In this document: in pieces, positions 51,801 to 64,000 of the stretch
Position numbering within the stretch: position 1 is the first letter of the stretch
Layout of the letters: the number at the start of each line of letters is the position of its first letter
Assembly (NCBI RefSeq): GCF_035582795.1
Contig: NC_134366.1
Location: forward strand, 111,218,256-111,282,255
Direction: 5' to 3'
Length of the DNA stretch: 64,000 bases
Source of the DNA: Mycteria americana
Lineage: Eukaryota > Chordata > Aves > Ciconiiformes > Ciconiidae
Program-made: the position numbers and the translations under genes
Notes under the pieces: model-generated
Seen by the model: the letters and a program-made list of their open reading frames with translations, nothing else
The model's database searches: none
What the model was told of the DNA's origin: nothing

Positions 51801-54650
51801 ACCTCACATAAAACACTGAGTTACCGTAAATCTTTCAAATGGGTAGCTTTGTAAAGAGTAGTTGTTGTTGTTGGTTGCCACTTTTTTAAATTTACCATTT
51901 TCTGAAATGTCAAGACGGAACTTTATATTACAGAGTTTCATTTAACATTTTTCAACTCTGCCTTTTTGTTTTTGCAAGATGCTTTACAATAAAATGACTA
52001 AAATAATTGCTCCCTCACCCATCCAAAAAAAGAAAGCCATTGTCAAGCAGGTACTTTTTGACATTTTGAAAATCTGTAGCATATAGAGCCATAAAATGTG
52101 GGCGGCCAGAATAGAAAAATACTTTGATATAAGTAGATCAACTTAATTAAGGCTTTCAAATAGTTCAGCTGTTAAAAACTGCCCCAGTAAGATGAATTGA
52201 TTCTAAGATGTCTGACTTGGAGGGGGAAAAAAAATCTATGACATATCTATGTCTAGTGCAATGTACAGGACATCAGTGCAACTAATCTCTCCTTACTGCT
52301 TGTATTTGTTACCCTCTATTTGCATTACCAATATTTCTCTCCAATTAAAATGAGTATTTTAGCAGAGGCAGGGAGTGAAGTCTTTGTACTGAGATAGATT
52401 CTCTTAGTGATGAATAGTGGGGTTAGAACCTAATTGCAGGAGTGGTACATTGACAGAGGCAGGCAGCAGATGTATTGTCCTGTTTGTCAGTCTCACATTG
52501 TAATAGTTGAGGAGAAAGAGTGAACTTGTGGAAATGCCTATTGATAAGATTTATGTGTTTCAGTCCAGTTTTTTGTGTGAAGCTTTTAGAATGCAAGTAT
52601 GTGAGAAGTAACTGCAATAATTAAAGATTGTTGTGCAAATCCTCTTCCTCTTTATGGCAATTACTCACCTTTTCAGAATGACTTCCATGACTTTCACCTC
52701 AGCATTAATACTTTAGCTGAGGGATGTTTTATACTACATTGCCCAGAACGCTTATGTAGCTGACATCTGAATATTCTCAAAATAAATCACAATCTGTCAT
52801 TTTGATGCCAGATTGATGGCTTATGACTTTGTTATGTAGGAGGATTGATTATGACACTACAAAACTGCATAATAAGGTATAAAACTGTGTATTATTTATT
52901 ATTTCCATCTTGAGGCCTTATTATTTCATTAACTCTCTGACCTTTTCTGTCAGATGTTATTGTTTCAGCAGAATCTCCCTGCAGAATTAGAAGTTTGTTC
53001 TCAATATTGAAATGTGTCCCTGCATTATCTTGTTATATGCAAATGGAGTTTCCTTCAATATTTTTAGTGGGGACTGGGGTTTTTTTGCAGTTCTTTCAAT
53101 TTCTGGTAATATTACCCTGCTGACTTTTACCACTGAGACCTACAGAAGCTTTGATGTTTAACAAACAAAACTTCTTGCTAAATATCAGCAAGAAGTGAAA
53201 GTCTGCTTGAAGTCACCTCTTTAACAAGGCGAACAAATTAAAATAAAATTGTTACAGTTTAGGACTCAAATTCTTCCAGTCCAAAGCAGAATTTTAGTCT
53301 CAAAAACTGCAGTTCTAATTCTAGAAATTATGATTTCTCAGCAGGTCCATTATTTATGCAACATAACTTTTTCCATCAATAATTCAGAGATTATGCTAAT
53401 TAACAAAATAGAATAATTTGCATATAAAAGAAGTAAGGTGGCACTGATATATCATTACTTAGGGCAATGTAGATTATACTGATGAAGAGCACAAAAAAGT
53501 TTTATGTCTCTCTGCATCAGGAAGATGAAGTGCTAGATCACTGAATTCTCGAGTTTATATACTGCACAAAGGTACTGATGTTACGCCTCCTACATTATCC
53601 TTCAGATTTAAATTACAGCTATGATCTGCACTGTTCATGAGTGCTTCAAACAGCTGCTTATCTATGTTGTATTATTCGCTTTGCAGCTACTTCTGGGAGT
53701 ATTTGAAGGCTTTTAGCTGGACTCGAAGTTCACTGGAGCCCCAGTCTGTGAAAAATTACAACATGTGTTTATCATGAACCTACAGAATGAAGAAGAATGC
53801 TGTGATGATTCTTCTATTGTGCTGCTCTTCTCCCTGCTTGATTTCCCCCTCTTTCCTCAGCCTTCTATACACCTCTCTCCTGGTAGTACTGTTTCCCATG
53901 GTCTCATATCTGTCAGGTATAACAGCTTGTACTATCTTTCTTGGATGCAAAGAGCTAAAGGAAAGCTTTATTGTATTTTTGTTCCTTTTAGTTTGGTATC
54001 AAGTTTTCTGTCCCTTGTTTGGTGGTTCTCCCATCCTTCTTTCCTGGTTTCCTTCTCTGTTGCTATTCCAGCACTGAAAGGGTCTCTCCCATTAATTCAT
54101 CAGATAACGTTTTTTTCGGGTTTCAGACTTTTCTTTCACAGCCACTTTTTTCACTGAATATTTGGAGTAAATTTTTTCCTCATATGTGTCCTTCCTCCAC
54201 AATGTCCTGTCTTCCTCAAATTTTTCCATGCTCTTTCTCATTCAGAATTCAAATGTTTATAAATAACTGGACAAAATTTGAGAAAACTAGAACATATCCC
54301 AGTTGCGTGTGGTTGTCCTAGGCTCTTTTTGGCTTAAGAAATCATGTATTTTGCTCCTTCCCAGCCCTTCATGTTTTAGAGCTTTCCTTTTTTTTTGTGT
54401 GTTTAAAGTCCTGTCTGTGCTTGTGAACTGTCAGATTAAGACCTGTATTTAAGACCTTACATAAGATACCTCTGATACATCTACTTGTAAGTGCAACATA
54501 GTGTTGTAGATGAGACCAGAATTTCGTCAGTCCTTTTGTCTGTCTGAGACTGTTTATGGCAGATGCCTGTGTAAGATTTTTAAGTCAAAAAGGCAAATAC
54601 TTGAGGCTACTTTTTGCCAAGGAGTCTTCTAAGTTCCAGTGATTTGCCTT
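48801..54650. other. Flank beyond FBXO15, third part, possible non-coding element
   Basis: No gene recognised. The 52.6-53.5 kb part is A+T-rich but of high complexity, with clustered homeobox-like TAAT/ATTA cores, two octamer sites (53037-53044 plus, 53416-53423 minus) and a perfect short inverted repeat at 53170-53196. This could be a conserved non-coding element, but no conservation data are available here. Confidence 0.4.
53170..53196. repeat. Perfect 10-base inverted repeat with 7-base loop
   Basis: ACTTCTTGCT (53170-53179) and AGCAAGAAGT (53187-53196) are exact reverse complements separated by AAATATC. It has no T run after it and lies in intergenic DNA, so function is unknown. Confidence 0.85.
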
Positions 54651-54699
54651 ATGGATATCCTGAGACAAATGTGGATGTCTTTGTATTTAGTAGTCCAAC

Positions 54700-55157
54700 C
54701 TGGATATACTTTTTCCCCTCCTTCATGAGTTTGTCTACTCTGTTTTTGCCTGCAAATTTTAGTTTTCATAATAGCTTGGGGCAAGAAGCTCCACAGCTGA
54801 ATCACACAACGTGTGAAGTAGTATCTCCTTTATTTGTTTTTGCACTTACCATCTGTTAGTTTCATTTAATGCCCGTAATTGCTGTGTTGGAGAGAGTGTG
54901 TCCATTCTACTGGCAATTTTATAGACATCTCTCAGATCCCCCTCAGAAGCTAGCCAACACTTGACTTTTTCTTTTTTTTTTTTTTTTTGACTGACAAAAA
55001 GAAATGGGCTGATATTTTCATAGAAAATACAAACTCTACTATTTCTGAGTGATAATTGATTCACAGCTCATAATTACGTATGCAAAATTTTTTTTGTATG
55101 TGCCTCACTTCATGTTGAGTAAGTACACTGCATCAGTAGCATGCCTTTGTGGGAAGA
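54700..55157 (-). mobile_element. Ancient CR1 LINE, minus strand, 3' part
   Basis: On the minus strand this reads as an old amniote CR1 3' region. Landmarks on the plus strand are the complement of ACTTCACACGTTGTGTGATTC at about 54800-54820, TTAGTTTCATTTAATG at about 54857, and ATAGACATCTCTCAGATCC then CCCTCAG at about 54922-54946. These match the complement of the CR1 CTGAGGGGGGATATGATAGA region. It is strongly diverged. Its 5' continuation appears on the other side of a plus-strand CR1, at 55766 onward. Confidence 0.75.
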
Positions 55158-55765
55158 AGGTTGAACCACGTACCTGGTTTATTTGCAAGACTGTGGCTAG
55201 CAGATTAAGGGAAGTGATTAATCCCCTCTATTTGGCACTTGTGAGACTGCATCTGCAGGACTGTGTCCAGTTATGAGTTCCCTGATATGAAACAGACATT
55301 GACATATTAAAAGCAAGCCCAGCAAAGACCATGAAGATGGTCGGAGGCTGGAGCACATGATGTTACAAGGAAGGGTGCTAAGAGAACTGGACTAGTTCAG
55401 CTGGAAAAAGAAGGCTCAGGGAGAATACCTTATTTGCTGTCTTCAGCTATCTCATAGGAGGGTGGAGAGAAGACAGAGCCAGAACTGTTTCTTGGTGCGC
55501 AGTGCTTGTGAGGGGAAACAACAGCCACAAACTGAAACACAGGGATTCTCGATTCAATATAAGACTATTTTTTTGTTTTTCACAATGACGATTGTCAAAC
55601 AGTGGAACAGGTTTCCCGGAGCAGTTGTAAAATTGCAGTTCTTCAAGAATCTCCAAACTAAACTGGGCAAGTCCCTGACCATCCTGATCTAGTTGACCTT
55701 GCCGTAAGCATGGAGTTGGCTTGGATGATCTCCAGAGATGCCTTCCAACCTAAATGACTGCATCA
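55158..55765 (+). mobile_element. CR1 LINE 3'-end copy, plus strand, inserted in an older CR1
   Basis: A 5'-truncated copy of about 0.6 kb. It shows GTGAGACTGCATCTGCAGGA (about 55240), a CTGTGTCCAG block, AGACCATGAAGATGGTCGGA and GGCTGGAGCA, CAGTGGAACAGGTTTCCCGG (about 55601), then GATCTCCAGAGATGCCTTCC and AACCTAAATGACTG at the end. It is more diverged than the copy at 34.3 kb and its terminal repeat is degraded. The left boundary is approximate (the first clear match is near 55190). Confidence 0.88.
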
Positions 55766-56480
55766 TTGCGTTAGTTCGTATCAGCTGTTTTACTGCTTGT
55801 TCACATAAGAACATGAGTTCCTTTTGGAACTACTTCCTGTTGGCACTTCCCTTTACTTTCCTGATTTAAGATAATATTGCTAGCAAACTTTGTTGTATCA
55901 CTTCTTGTACCTTTTTTGCTTAGATTGCTTGTGAATATATGGAACTGCAAGGTATTTTGCCTCCACTGAGGTATTAGAGTAGGCAGACAAATGGCTACTT
56001 TTCTGTCTTTTAATATTTAATGATTATTTATTATTAGCTTTTTAAACAGTGTGAAGTTCTTCCCATGGCTATTTATTTTCTTTACAAATTCTTCTGAAGG
56101 GCCTTCAGCAATCTGAGTAAACTGTGTCAACTGGATCTTCTTTGTCCACCTGCTTTCTGATTCTTTCCTCAAACATAGAAATCTGGGAGGCGTGACTCTC
56201 CTTGACAAAAGCTATGCTGATTCTTCTTTGGTGGGCCATGCTGATTCATGTGTCCACTAATGCTGTTGTGAAGAACTGCAGATGTCAGGTTTATTCGTCT
56301 GTAGTTCCTGAATCTCGTTTGGAAGACACTTTAAAGTTTGGAGCATGATTTCAGTCTTCTTTTCTTCTGGTACAGTGGCAATTTGACAAGGATTGAGAGT
56401 TGGAGGACTATACAATTATCACCTCTTGTGTCGTTTATGTTGTTGGGTAGCAAATGGTACACTGTGAGTGAAGCAAGGGA
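55766..56480 (-). mobile_element. Ancient CR1 LINE, minus strand, reverse transcriptase part
   Basis: The minus strand carries the reverse transcriptase region of an old CR1. At 56137 down to 56111 it reads D-P-V-D-T-V-Y-S-D, like the family's motif preceding the catalytic-domain FDKVPH block, and then meets a stop codon, so it is dead. Further landmarks are the complement of CTTGACAAAAGCTATGCTGA (about 56200) and TTCTTCTGGTACAGTGGCA (about 56361). It is colinear with the fragment at 54700-55157 if the plus-strand CR1 between them is removed, with some internal loss. The right edge may extend to about 56.8 kb. Confidence 0.78.
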
Positions 56481-59400
56481 CTTAGTGCTTGTATTCCCCT
56501 GCTTGCCTAGGGAAAGATAAGAAAACTTCCCTTTCTCATGAACAAATAGAAAATTTGCTTTTTTCGATCTAATTAATTCATGGTACTGGCTCAGTGACTC
56601 CCTGAGGCAACACAAAAATACCTCCTGAAATTTCAGGTAAACTTTTAGGTGCAAGCCCATTTCTGAACTATGCCCACTTCTGGTATTTCTCAGCTACAGA
56701 CTCAGTTAAAACTTTGAATGTTAAAACCATTCCTCTTTCCCAATTTCCCCTCCTTCCCTAATCAAAGTACTGGAATAGAAAAGAAGATTGACGCCCTTCC
56801 TAATTTGGTGTTCATTACTTCTTCTAATCTGTGGTTATAGCACATTTCAAAGTGTCTCCTGTGTGGAGAGCTGCTTGCTCATGTGCTTGCTTTTGTTCTT
56901 GGTTGCTAATACAATGTATTTGATCTCGTGTGAAGGATATTTTGTAGTTTACAGAAGAGCTGATGTGAAATCTCACAAATAACACTTCTGTGGGATTTAA
57001 AAAAAACTGTACTGAAACCAGGCTGTGCAATGCCATGGTACTTGCAACTTTTTTATTGAATTAGGTTCTGTAAACAACATGGTCCAGTCACAGCTGATGC
57101 TATAGAAGCTACAGTTGGTTCCTTTGGCCTTACTAGGTAAGGTTAATTAACAAAGTGGGGCTGGGAAACAAACACCATGCTCCCTCAAGAAAATACTAAG
57201 CTTTACTCATAGAAAAATGGAAAGAACTTCGATTTTTAAATGCAAAAAATATCAGACCTAGGTTTTCTTACAGACTTTGTTTTATACAAAGTTTTGTTCA
57301 AAACAATATACTACAGTTGCCATTTAAATATTTATTACTTTGCTTGTATCTCTCATACTTTTTAATGAGAGCATGGCAAACTTTGATTTTCTTTTTTCCC
57401 CCATGATTGGGAAGATCCACATTTTTAAGCATTAGGAAATGGCAAAGCTTTCCAGATCTGTTTGAAAAATTTGATTGGTACAATAATTCTGTGAAATGAC
57501 TGTATTCTGTTATTTTCTGTATCAGATGAAGGCCTGTGTTACAAGAGTTTATTTGAAAGTTCTAAAACTTAGAAATATTCTACATGCCCAACAATATGCT
57601 GGCTGCTTAGATGTGCATATGTTTTTCTTCTGTGAACTTGACCAGTTGAGTTTCTGTTGGCTTGGCTTGCTTTTTTCAGAGTAAAATGAATTAAAAGTAA
57701 AGGCATTCTGAGTGACAATTAACTTGGGCTTGCCAGAATGCTGGATGTGTAGAGGTGATAGAAATGTGCTATTCATATCCTTTGTTAATTCCAAAGTCTC
57801 AAAATGCAAATTTGTCATAAGCTGTCATGAGAGGTCAGTCATGGAATTTCTTGGGGAGATATTTTCAAAATTGTCAAAGCTGGATTGAAAAAATGAAAGC
57901 CAAAATAATAGCTTACAGGATGTGGGTTTTTTTGATGAAAACTTTGTCTATATTGATCTACTAAGGTTTTTCTTGTAGGAATGTAGTATTACACTTTTTC
58001 TAAGTTAAAAGAACTTAGAAAAATCCTGGCCTGCTGCAGTGTGCCCTTACTGAACTGCGAAGAGAAGGCTGGACTTAGACTTATAAGCAAGATGAAGTTT
58101 TTTCATAGCACAAAATATTTGTCTTGAGAATCTGTTTTAGTATTAGAAAATAGGAGAGCAGGCAGTAAGTTGGAAGGCATCTACAGAGAAGCTGGTAATA
58201 GAGATTTTAAAACATGAATGGAAAGGATGGGATGGTTTGTGTGCTGTAGCTGTACTAGTGAAATTACAATTCCTGTAAAATCTTCACAGTTGGAAGTAGT
58301 TTTTGAAAGAAGAAAAAATTTTCTGCAGGATATGTTTTTTTCTTTTAAAAGATTGTTAAAAAAAAGGCAAGGCTGTTTTGAAAGTACAGGAGCATTCACT
58401 TGAGAAAGTGTTTGCTTAGAAAGTAACTGCCATGGCTCAGCATGTAGCTAAGATTGCCTACTGGAGCTAAATGTAAAATGATCAATTAATGGATTTGCAT
58501 ATCCTGAATCATTACCTCCTGCAGCCCTCGTAAAGTACGCACTATGATGGCAGCCTTTCTGCTGGGTTTAGAGTCCTTGAACACTGCTCAAATGCAAGAG
58601 AACCATGCGAGTGAAAGGCAAATAGAAGCAGACAGACAGATAGCTCTGAAGTTTGTTTGACAGTATGGTAAGACTTCCTTCAGAGGCGAAAGAGGTGGCA
58701 GAAATGCCATTTATAAAGCTGTAGGTGAGGCTCTGTCAGCTGCTCTCACCAATAAAACCTGGCTTTGGAAGTGCAGAACTTGGCTGCAAAACCTTGCTTT
58801 GGGCTGAATTTTAGTCTGAGTCTGACCTGATCTTAGAGCCTGTAAATACTTATTGTAGAGCCCATAAATACTTATTTTAGAGCCTGTAGTACTTAGACCC
58901 TGTAAATACTTATTTTCTGCTGGTTTCTGTTAGACCTGCATAAATTGCATTGCTGCTTCTTGACTTTATTCCTTTCCTGATCAGTTTGTTTTTTTCATCA
59001 GCTTGCGTAAACTTGAACTAAAGAGTTTAGCGTGTTTTGTATTTTTTAAATAGTTTAAGGCAAAAATCCTTTGTCCAGTATCTAGAATTTCTGATCTTAT
59101 AATCAATGTCTTGTTCATGCATCACAATGTTGTATTATGCAGTACCTGTGTACCCTGTGCTAGTGTAACTTGGTTATTCAGATTTTACTATAATACCTGT
59201 TAAATTGTAGTAGCAAACTCTTTGAGCTAACTTACCGCTCTCTCTTTTAATAAACTTGTGCCACGATATTTAAGGCACAGTTCTAATGTCTTAGAAGGTG
59301 GCAGCAAAAGGCAGAATTTGTATTCCTGCACAGCATTTATTCCAGAAAAAATCATAATATCTTGTAATAAGAAAATGAAAATAATTGGATGTGAATTTAA

Positions 59401-62400
59401 AGACATTAGGGTGGTGGTCGTGGAGGAAACTGTTTGACTACAGTCCAAGTCTTCTTCAGCAGGCTGTCTTTGAGAAGTCTTTTTTTCTTTTTTTTCTTCC
59501 TCAACAGTGGCTAAAAGAAAGCTTTGGGGAGAGCAGAAGGCTAGAGCAAGCCTGTAATGATTATTGACAGAATATTCTCCCACCTGCTAACCATTTTCAC
59601 TCTAGGACTTCTGAAGCTGAATTTGGTTTCTGTTAATTTAATATAGCGCCTTATTGTCAGAGATGTGTCTGTGGAGGATCTACTGTCATTGTGCCTTCTG
59701 TTGCAGATTTCTTGGAGTCTCTTGCTGCGGTGCAACCTGGGAGTAATTGATCGAGCAGCACTTCCCACCACCTCTGCTTTCAGGGCTTCTCAGAGGAAAA
59801 AGACAGCAAACTGATTTCCTCTGATATTTAAAGCCTCTCTTGTAAGTCCTCTGATACCAGTGCATACACAAATGGATGAAAAGAAAGCGATAATAAGCAT
59901 GCTCAAAACCATCTTTCCAGTGAATGAACAGTGAAGCAATAAACTATGCTGTGTGTGCAGCACAGTAGAGTAACCTGCTCATGCTCTGTCATTCTTTATT
60001 GTAGTAGATAATTGTGTGCATGCAAGTAGAGCAAGGTTGAAATACTAGGTGTACCTTATGTGTGCATTTTCAAGGAGAACGAACACTGTGTTGAGTTACT
60101 GAACTTAGTTCTGTTTCTGAAGGAAAAAGAATGGCAAGAATGCTTTACTTTAGGAAGGTGAACAGGTACATGAATTTCTTCGGTACTGAAGTCTACCATT
60201 TTTTCTAAGTAATAAGGGCCATTAATATGTTCACTACTGCAGTGCGGTTTTGGATTTTTTTTTTCCTCTTTGCCCTGTGAGGGTGCTTATAAACTTTTAA
60301 ATTATAAGTAGTCACAGTTATGATGGTAAACTAGTGATCTGATTTTACAACATAGCCATGCCCATGTCTAAGCACACAGGCTGTCCAAGTTAATGGCACT
60401 ACTCATTTTCTGAAGTTACATGCGTGCTCTTTGCTGGATGTTTGGATAGTAGCCTAAATCTTTATGCTCAGTGGAACCAGGGAAGTGTTGTGGGGTAAGA
60501 GGGACAGCCACAATCTGGCATCTGTGCAGTGCCTATCATTAGGATTAAACAACAAAATGGAAACCTTTCTTGCAAAAAGTTTAAAGTAGAAAGAGAGAGA
60601 ACTTTAAAAGTACCTAGCATCTTTTGAAAACAGTTGTAGATAACCTCACTTAAAAGTTAGCAATAATTTACAAGTTTCCTGTCTTCTCTGAGCATAGGAT
60701 TTTCTGAGCCTTAAAAAACAAGCTGTGAGAGATGGAGGAAGGAAGCATGAGAAATACAGGTACATTGTTTTAAAGACAGTGTTGTATTTTTAAGCTTAAT
60801 TAAACTCAGAATTTCATGTCGCTGTTCTGCTAGAAACAATATAAGAACAACTAACATATGTTCCAGTTTAATGGGATTTCCTTTGAAAACTATTTTATGT
60901 GAGTTCAAGACAACCGTGCATTTGCTAGTCAAGAAATAAATGAACCCTGTTTCACTTGGATTCATTATCCTGCAGATCACTGCCAATTGGTAGGGAAGAT
61001 AAAAGGCACCAATGCACTTTCTAACCGACCAAAGAAACCTCTGAACCAATTAATTTTTTAGACTAGGCTTTGTTGGTGTTTTATTATCAGTGGCATGCTA
61101 GGGTGCTGTATTTATTTGTTTAAATTAACACGCAAATTTTACTTAAAGAAGTTTGAGTTCAAATAGTTCAAAGAACAACATTCATTGTAGTGAATTCTGG
61201 CCAGTCTTTGTTTTGGGCCCATCTATAAAGAAAATAGCACACACCCCTGTGTCCTGCAACCTCCTATTTGAGAGGAATTAATGGTTACTAGATCTTTTTT
61301 GTTCAAAACAAATAAAAACCCTACCTCAAAGGCTACACAGCTGCCTTCTTGCTTAATGATTTGGGGGAAGAAATGGCAGTGGAAGGGGTATTGAAATATT
61401 TCTTGAAACTATTGCAGTTGCTTACAGAAATTTTTTTTTAACTATTTTTTCCTTTTTAGAACACAATTGGTTTAAATGTTTCAAACAAGTGTTTTAGTTT
61501 GGACAGATCCAATATTTACCTCAATTCCTTCTTTCTCGGATCACCACTAACAGAATCACACAGCCCTGCTTTTTACTTGCAAATTAATTGTGATTAAATA
61601 TGAATTAAAAAGACTTCTATTTTTTTTCTACCTGGATATGCTCTTCATCAGAACTTGACTTGCTAACTTGTACCTACTATTTTTATTGCCTTCTAAAGAA
61701 AAGTATTTGGCAGTCCTAGAAACGGAATTAACCTAACTAGTCCTAGAAACTAAGTAATGAAGCACAGACATTGGTGGCAGTGGCAGTCGTGTATTTCTCC
61801 ACAACAACCCACCTCTGTCTTTGGCCTTACTACTGCTTGGAGGAGAAGGTAGTTGTCTCTTTGGCCTTCCCATTCATAGCTTCTTTAGCAAGTTTGCCAG
61901 CTGATTTGCCGATTATTTCCAAGTTTGATGATGATTTTTGTTGTGTTAGCACTTGTACATGAGGATTTAATTGTAGCGAGTTCGGCAATCTTGTTTCAAA
62001 CGGGTTTTCGAGCTCTCTTGCTACCTCATACAGATGTTTGGGAACCTACGACATGGGCTCAATTTAAACTTCCTATGTATATATCTCCCAAGGGTTGAAA
62101 GAAAACAACAAGGATACCTCTCAAAGGAATCGAACACAGAACCAGCATACCGTGTGTGATTGCATTACTGTTTCTAGAATAGCCAAACACTTCAAACAGC
62201 CTTTTCCACTGAGCACAATGTTGGCTGAAACGCAGGTTAGGGAACTGAACAGGCAATTTGCGATCAATGGAGAAAAGTAGGATACTAAGCTTCACTGAGC
62301 ACTCAGATGATTATGGATCAATTGTGCAGAGAACTTGAAGAAACTTAAAACAGCTTTTAGTACGTTGGCTGTTTACACAGAGTTTAATGCAGTGGATAAG

Positions 62401-64000
62401 CTGCTGACGACTTTTGCAGATTGCATTAGGCCTTGTATCCACCCAAGCCTTCTTTGCCTTACTGCAGGGATCAACGCAAAGGTGTTTGTGTCTTCTGTAG
62501 CCCTAATCTTAAAACTGGCAGAGTGCGTGTGTGGTGAAGGGGCTGGGTCTGCTGCTGCCCCCATACAGGATGGGGCAAGCCCTAACTGGTAACGCGAGTC
62601 TGTTGCAGCGAGATGTAGCTAGAGCAGCACTGTCAATATATATCCTTTGAGCTACCCAGTAAATTCTGATTCTCTGGGAGATGGGGAGGGAAGGTAAGTG
62701 CTACTAGTGTTGTAATTGGGTTTGGTTTTTTCGTCAGTCTTGGATTTAAGACAGCAGTGACCTGAGCCTTGTATTGGAAATATCTGATCTATTGCAGTAA
62801 GGCTTAATTTACACCTTATAATTTAATTAGCGTGTGATTATAAACTCACTTAAATCAGGAGTTTATTTCTTCACAAAACATATGAGGAACCGCAGCCCCT
62901 TCCTGGAACCTTATGGAGGATTAATTTCCTAAATTGCATAATCTTACTGATCCTTTTCAGTGAAGATCCTCTACTACCAATAGCAATATTGGGCTTCTTG
63001 TGAGAATATGCGTCATGTTACAGACTGGAAAGGGTTTTGGTTGGTTAGTTTTTAAGCAGCTGTTGTGTTATTGTTGGTTGCTTTTCTCAGTAGTCTTATG
63101 CTATGGCAGCTTTGTTCAGATATGTAATGCTTGTGGGGGTTTTTTGTGTCAAGTAGCAGGATTTTTTTGGTCAAAATGCTGACATGCCAGAACACATCCA
63201 TACTTCCGTTTGCAGGTCTTATGGCCTGTCATGAACCCACAACTCTGTGCTGTTGGGAACGACAGTACACGTAATTGGCAATTAAAACCTTCTGAAAAAG
63301 GAGGTTTTCATCACCCAAATACCCTTTTTATTAAAAGCCTTTCTGATACAAAACAACAAAACATTTTTCATTACCTTTTTAATATGCATAGACTTAGTCT
63401 AGAATTTGGGCTTTTTCTGCTTGGCTGGACTATAAAGGTCTACGTTTGTATCATCAGTAACAGCCTATAGCTTCATGTTGGCGATCACAGTAATGATGGT
63501 CAAGGAAGTTTGTTTCTGAAGAGTAATTTAGTCCTGCTGTGGATATAGTACCTTATGATACAACAATGACTGATATGTTCACCTGCTGTTCTTCCTGGCA
63601 GAGTGTCCCCACAGCCCAGCCAGTTTTTCCTTCCATTAAAAAGTTCCTGCCTGCATGGCTGACCTTTACCATTATATTGTAAAACAACATGGGTGAGCTT
63701 AGAGAATCGTGAAATATAATAATTGTGGGAAACCCTTATTCAGTACCCCAGGATTTAAACTGATTTCAACTGTCAATTTTTTTTTTCCCTGTCAAATTCT
63801 GATTGTCATCTTATCCTCACTGAAGAGTGATTGTCAGTGTTCATTTGACATGAACATTGTTAAATTTCCAAATGTTTTTCAGGCTTGTTTGTTTGTAACA
63901 TCTAAGAGCGAGCATCTGAAGAACCACTTCTGCTGAGATTGCAATAGCTAGTGATTTGGACAAAATACGTTTGTGCATATATACAGACACACACGGACAT
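56481..64000. other. Flank beyond FBXO15, last part, no gene seen
   Basis: A+T-rich DNA with unsupported short open frames and a small tandem repeat at 58831-58916. No exon, RNA gene or further transposon was recognised. An octamer-type site lies on the minus strand at 58493-58500. Confidence 0.55.
58831..58916. repeat. Tandem repeat, unit 18-23 bases, four copies
   Basis: Units built on TTAGAGCCTGTAAATACTTAT lie at 58831-58853, 58854-58875, 58876-58893 (shortened) and 58894-58916. Copies differ by a few substitutions. Confidence 0.88.

Noticed and set aside
53765-54321. Overlapping plus-strand frames of about 100-130 codons as a gene
   Set aside because: They are rich in Ser, Phe and Leu from T-rich sequence, overlap one another in different frames, and show no family motif or matching splice phases.
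36542-64000. NETO1 or CBLN2 exons expected beyond FBXO15 from mammalian synteny
   Set aside because: No CUB, LDL-receptor or C1q-like blocks were recognised in any frame. In mammals these genes lie far away, so absence here is expected.

Overview
The window looks like part of a bird chromosome. It is A+T-rich nuclear DNA with spliced genes, one sharp CpG island near 9.4-11.0 kb, and CR1 LINE copies whose 3' ends have the form typical of birds. Two protein genes can be reconstructed exon by exon, with intact reading frames and GT-AG junctions. They are TIMM21 (minus strand, 6 coding exons, 245 codons) and FBXO15 (plus strand, 9 coding exons, 496 codons from the first start). Gene names come from remembered protein family features; no database search was run.

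Layout: 1-3.7 kb is the flank beyond the TIMM21 3' end, with no exon recognised. 3.7-9.7 kb holds TIMM21. 9.4-11.0 kb is a CpG island that contains both first exons and the shared head-to-head promoter. 10.74-36.54 kb holds FBXO15, followed by two candidate polyadenylation signals near 37.5 and 37.8 kb. From about 37.8 kb to the right edge (26 kb) no gene is recognised. That flank holds an A+T-rich repeat block, small tandem duplications, and a nested pair of CR1 elements at 54.7-56.5 kb.

The two genes are unrelated in function. TIMM21 is an inner-membrane subunit of the mitochondrial TIM23 import machinery. FBXO15 is an F-box substrate adaptor for SCF ubiquitin ligases, known in mouse as an embryonic stem cell marker controlled by Oct3/4 and Sox2. 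They share only the promoter region. The same head-to-head arrangement is known in mammals (human 18q22), so the pair is conserved synteny.

I found no operon, CRISPR array, intact virus, tRNA or rRNA gene, and nothing that amounts to a new biological system. The points most worth checking are a duplicated FBXO15 start codon, a TIMM21 membrane-anchor exon that could be skipped in frame, a quadruplex motif in TIMM21 exon 1, the nested CR1 fossils, and a possible non-coding regulatory element near 52.6-53.5 kb.
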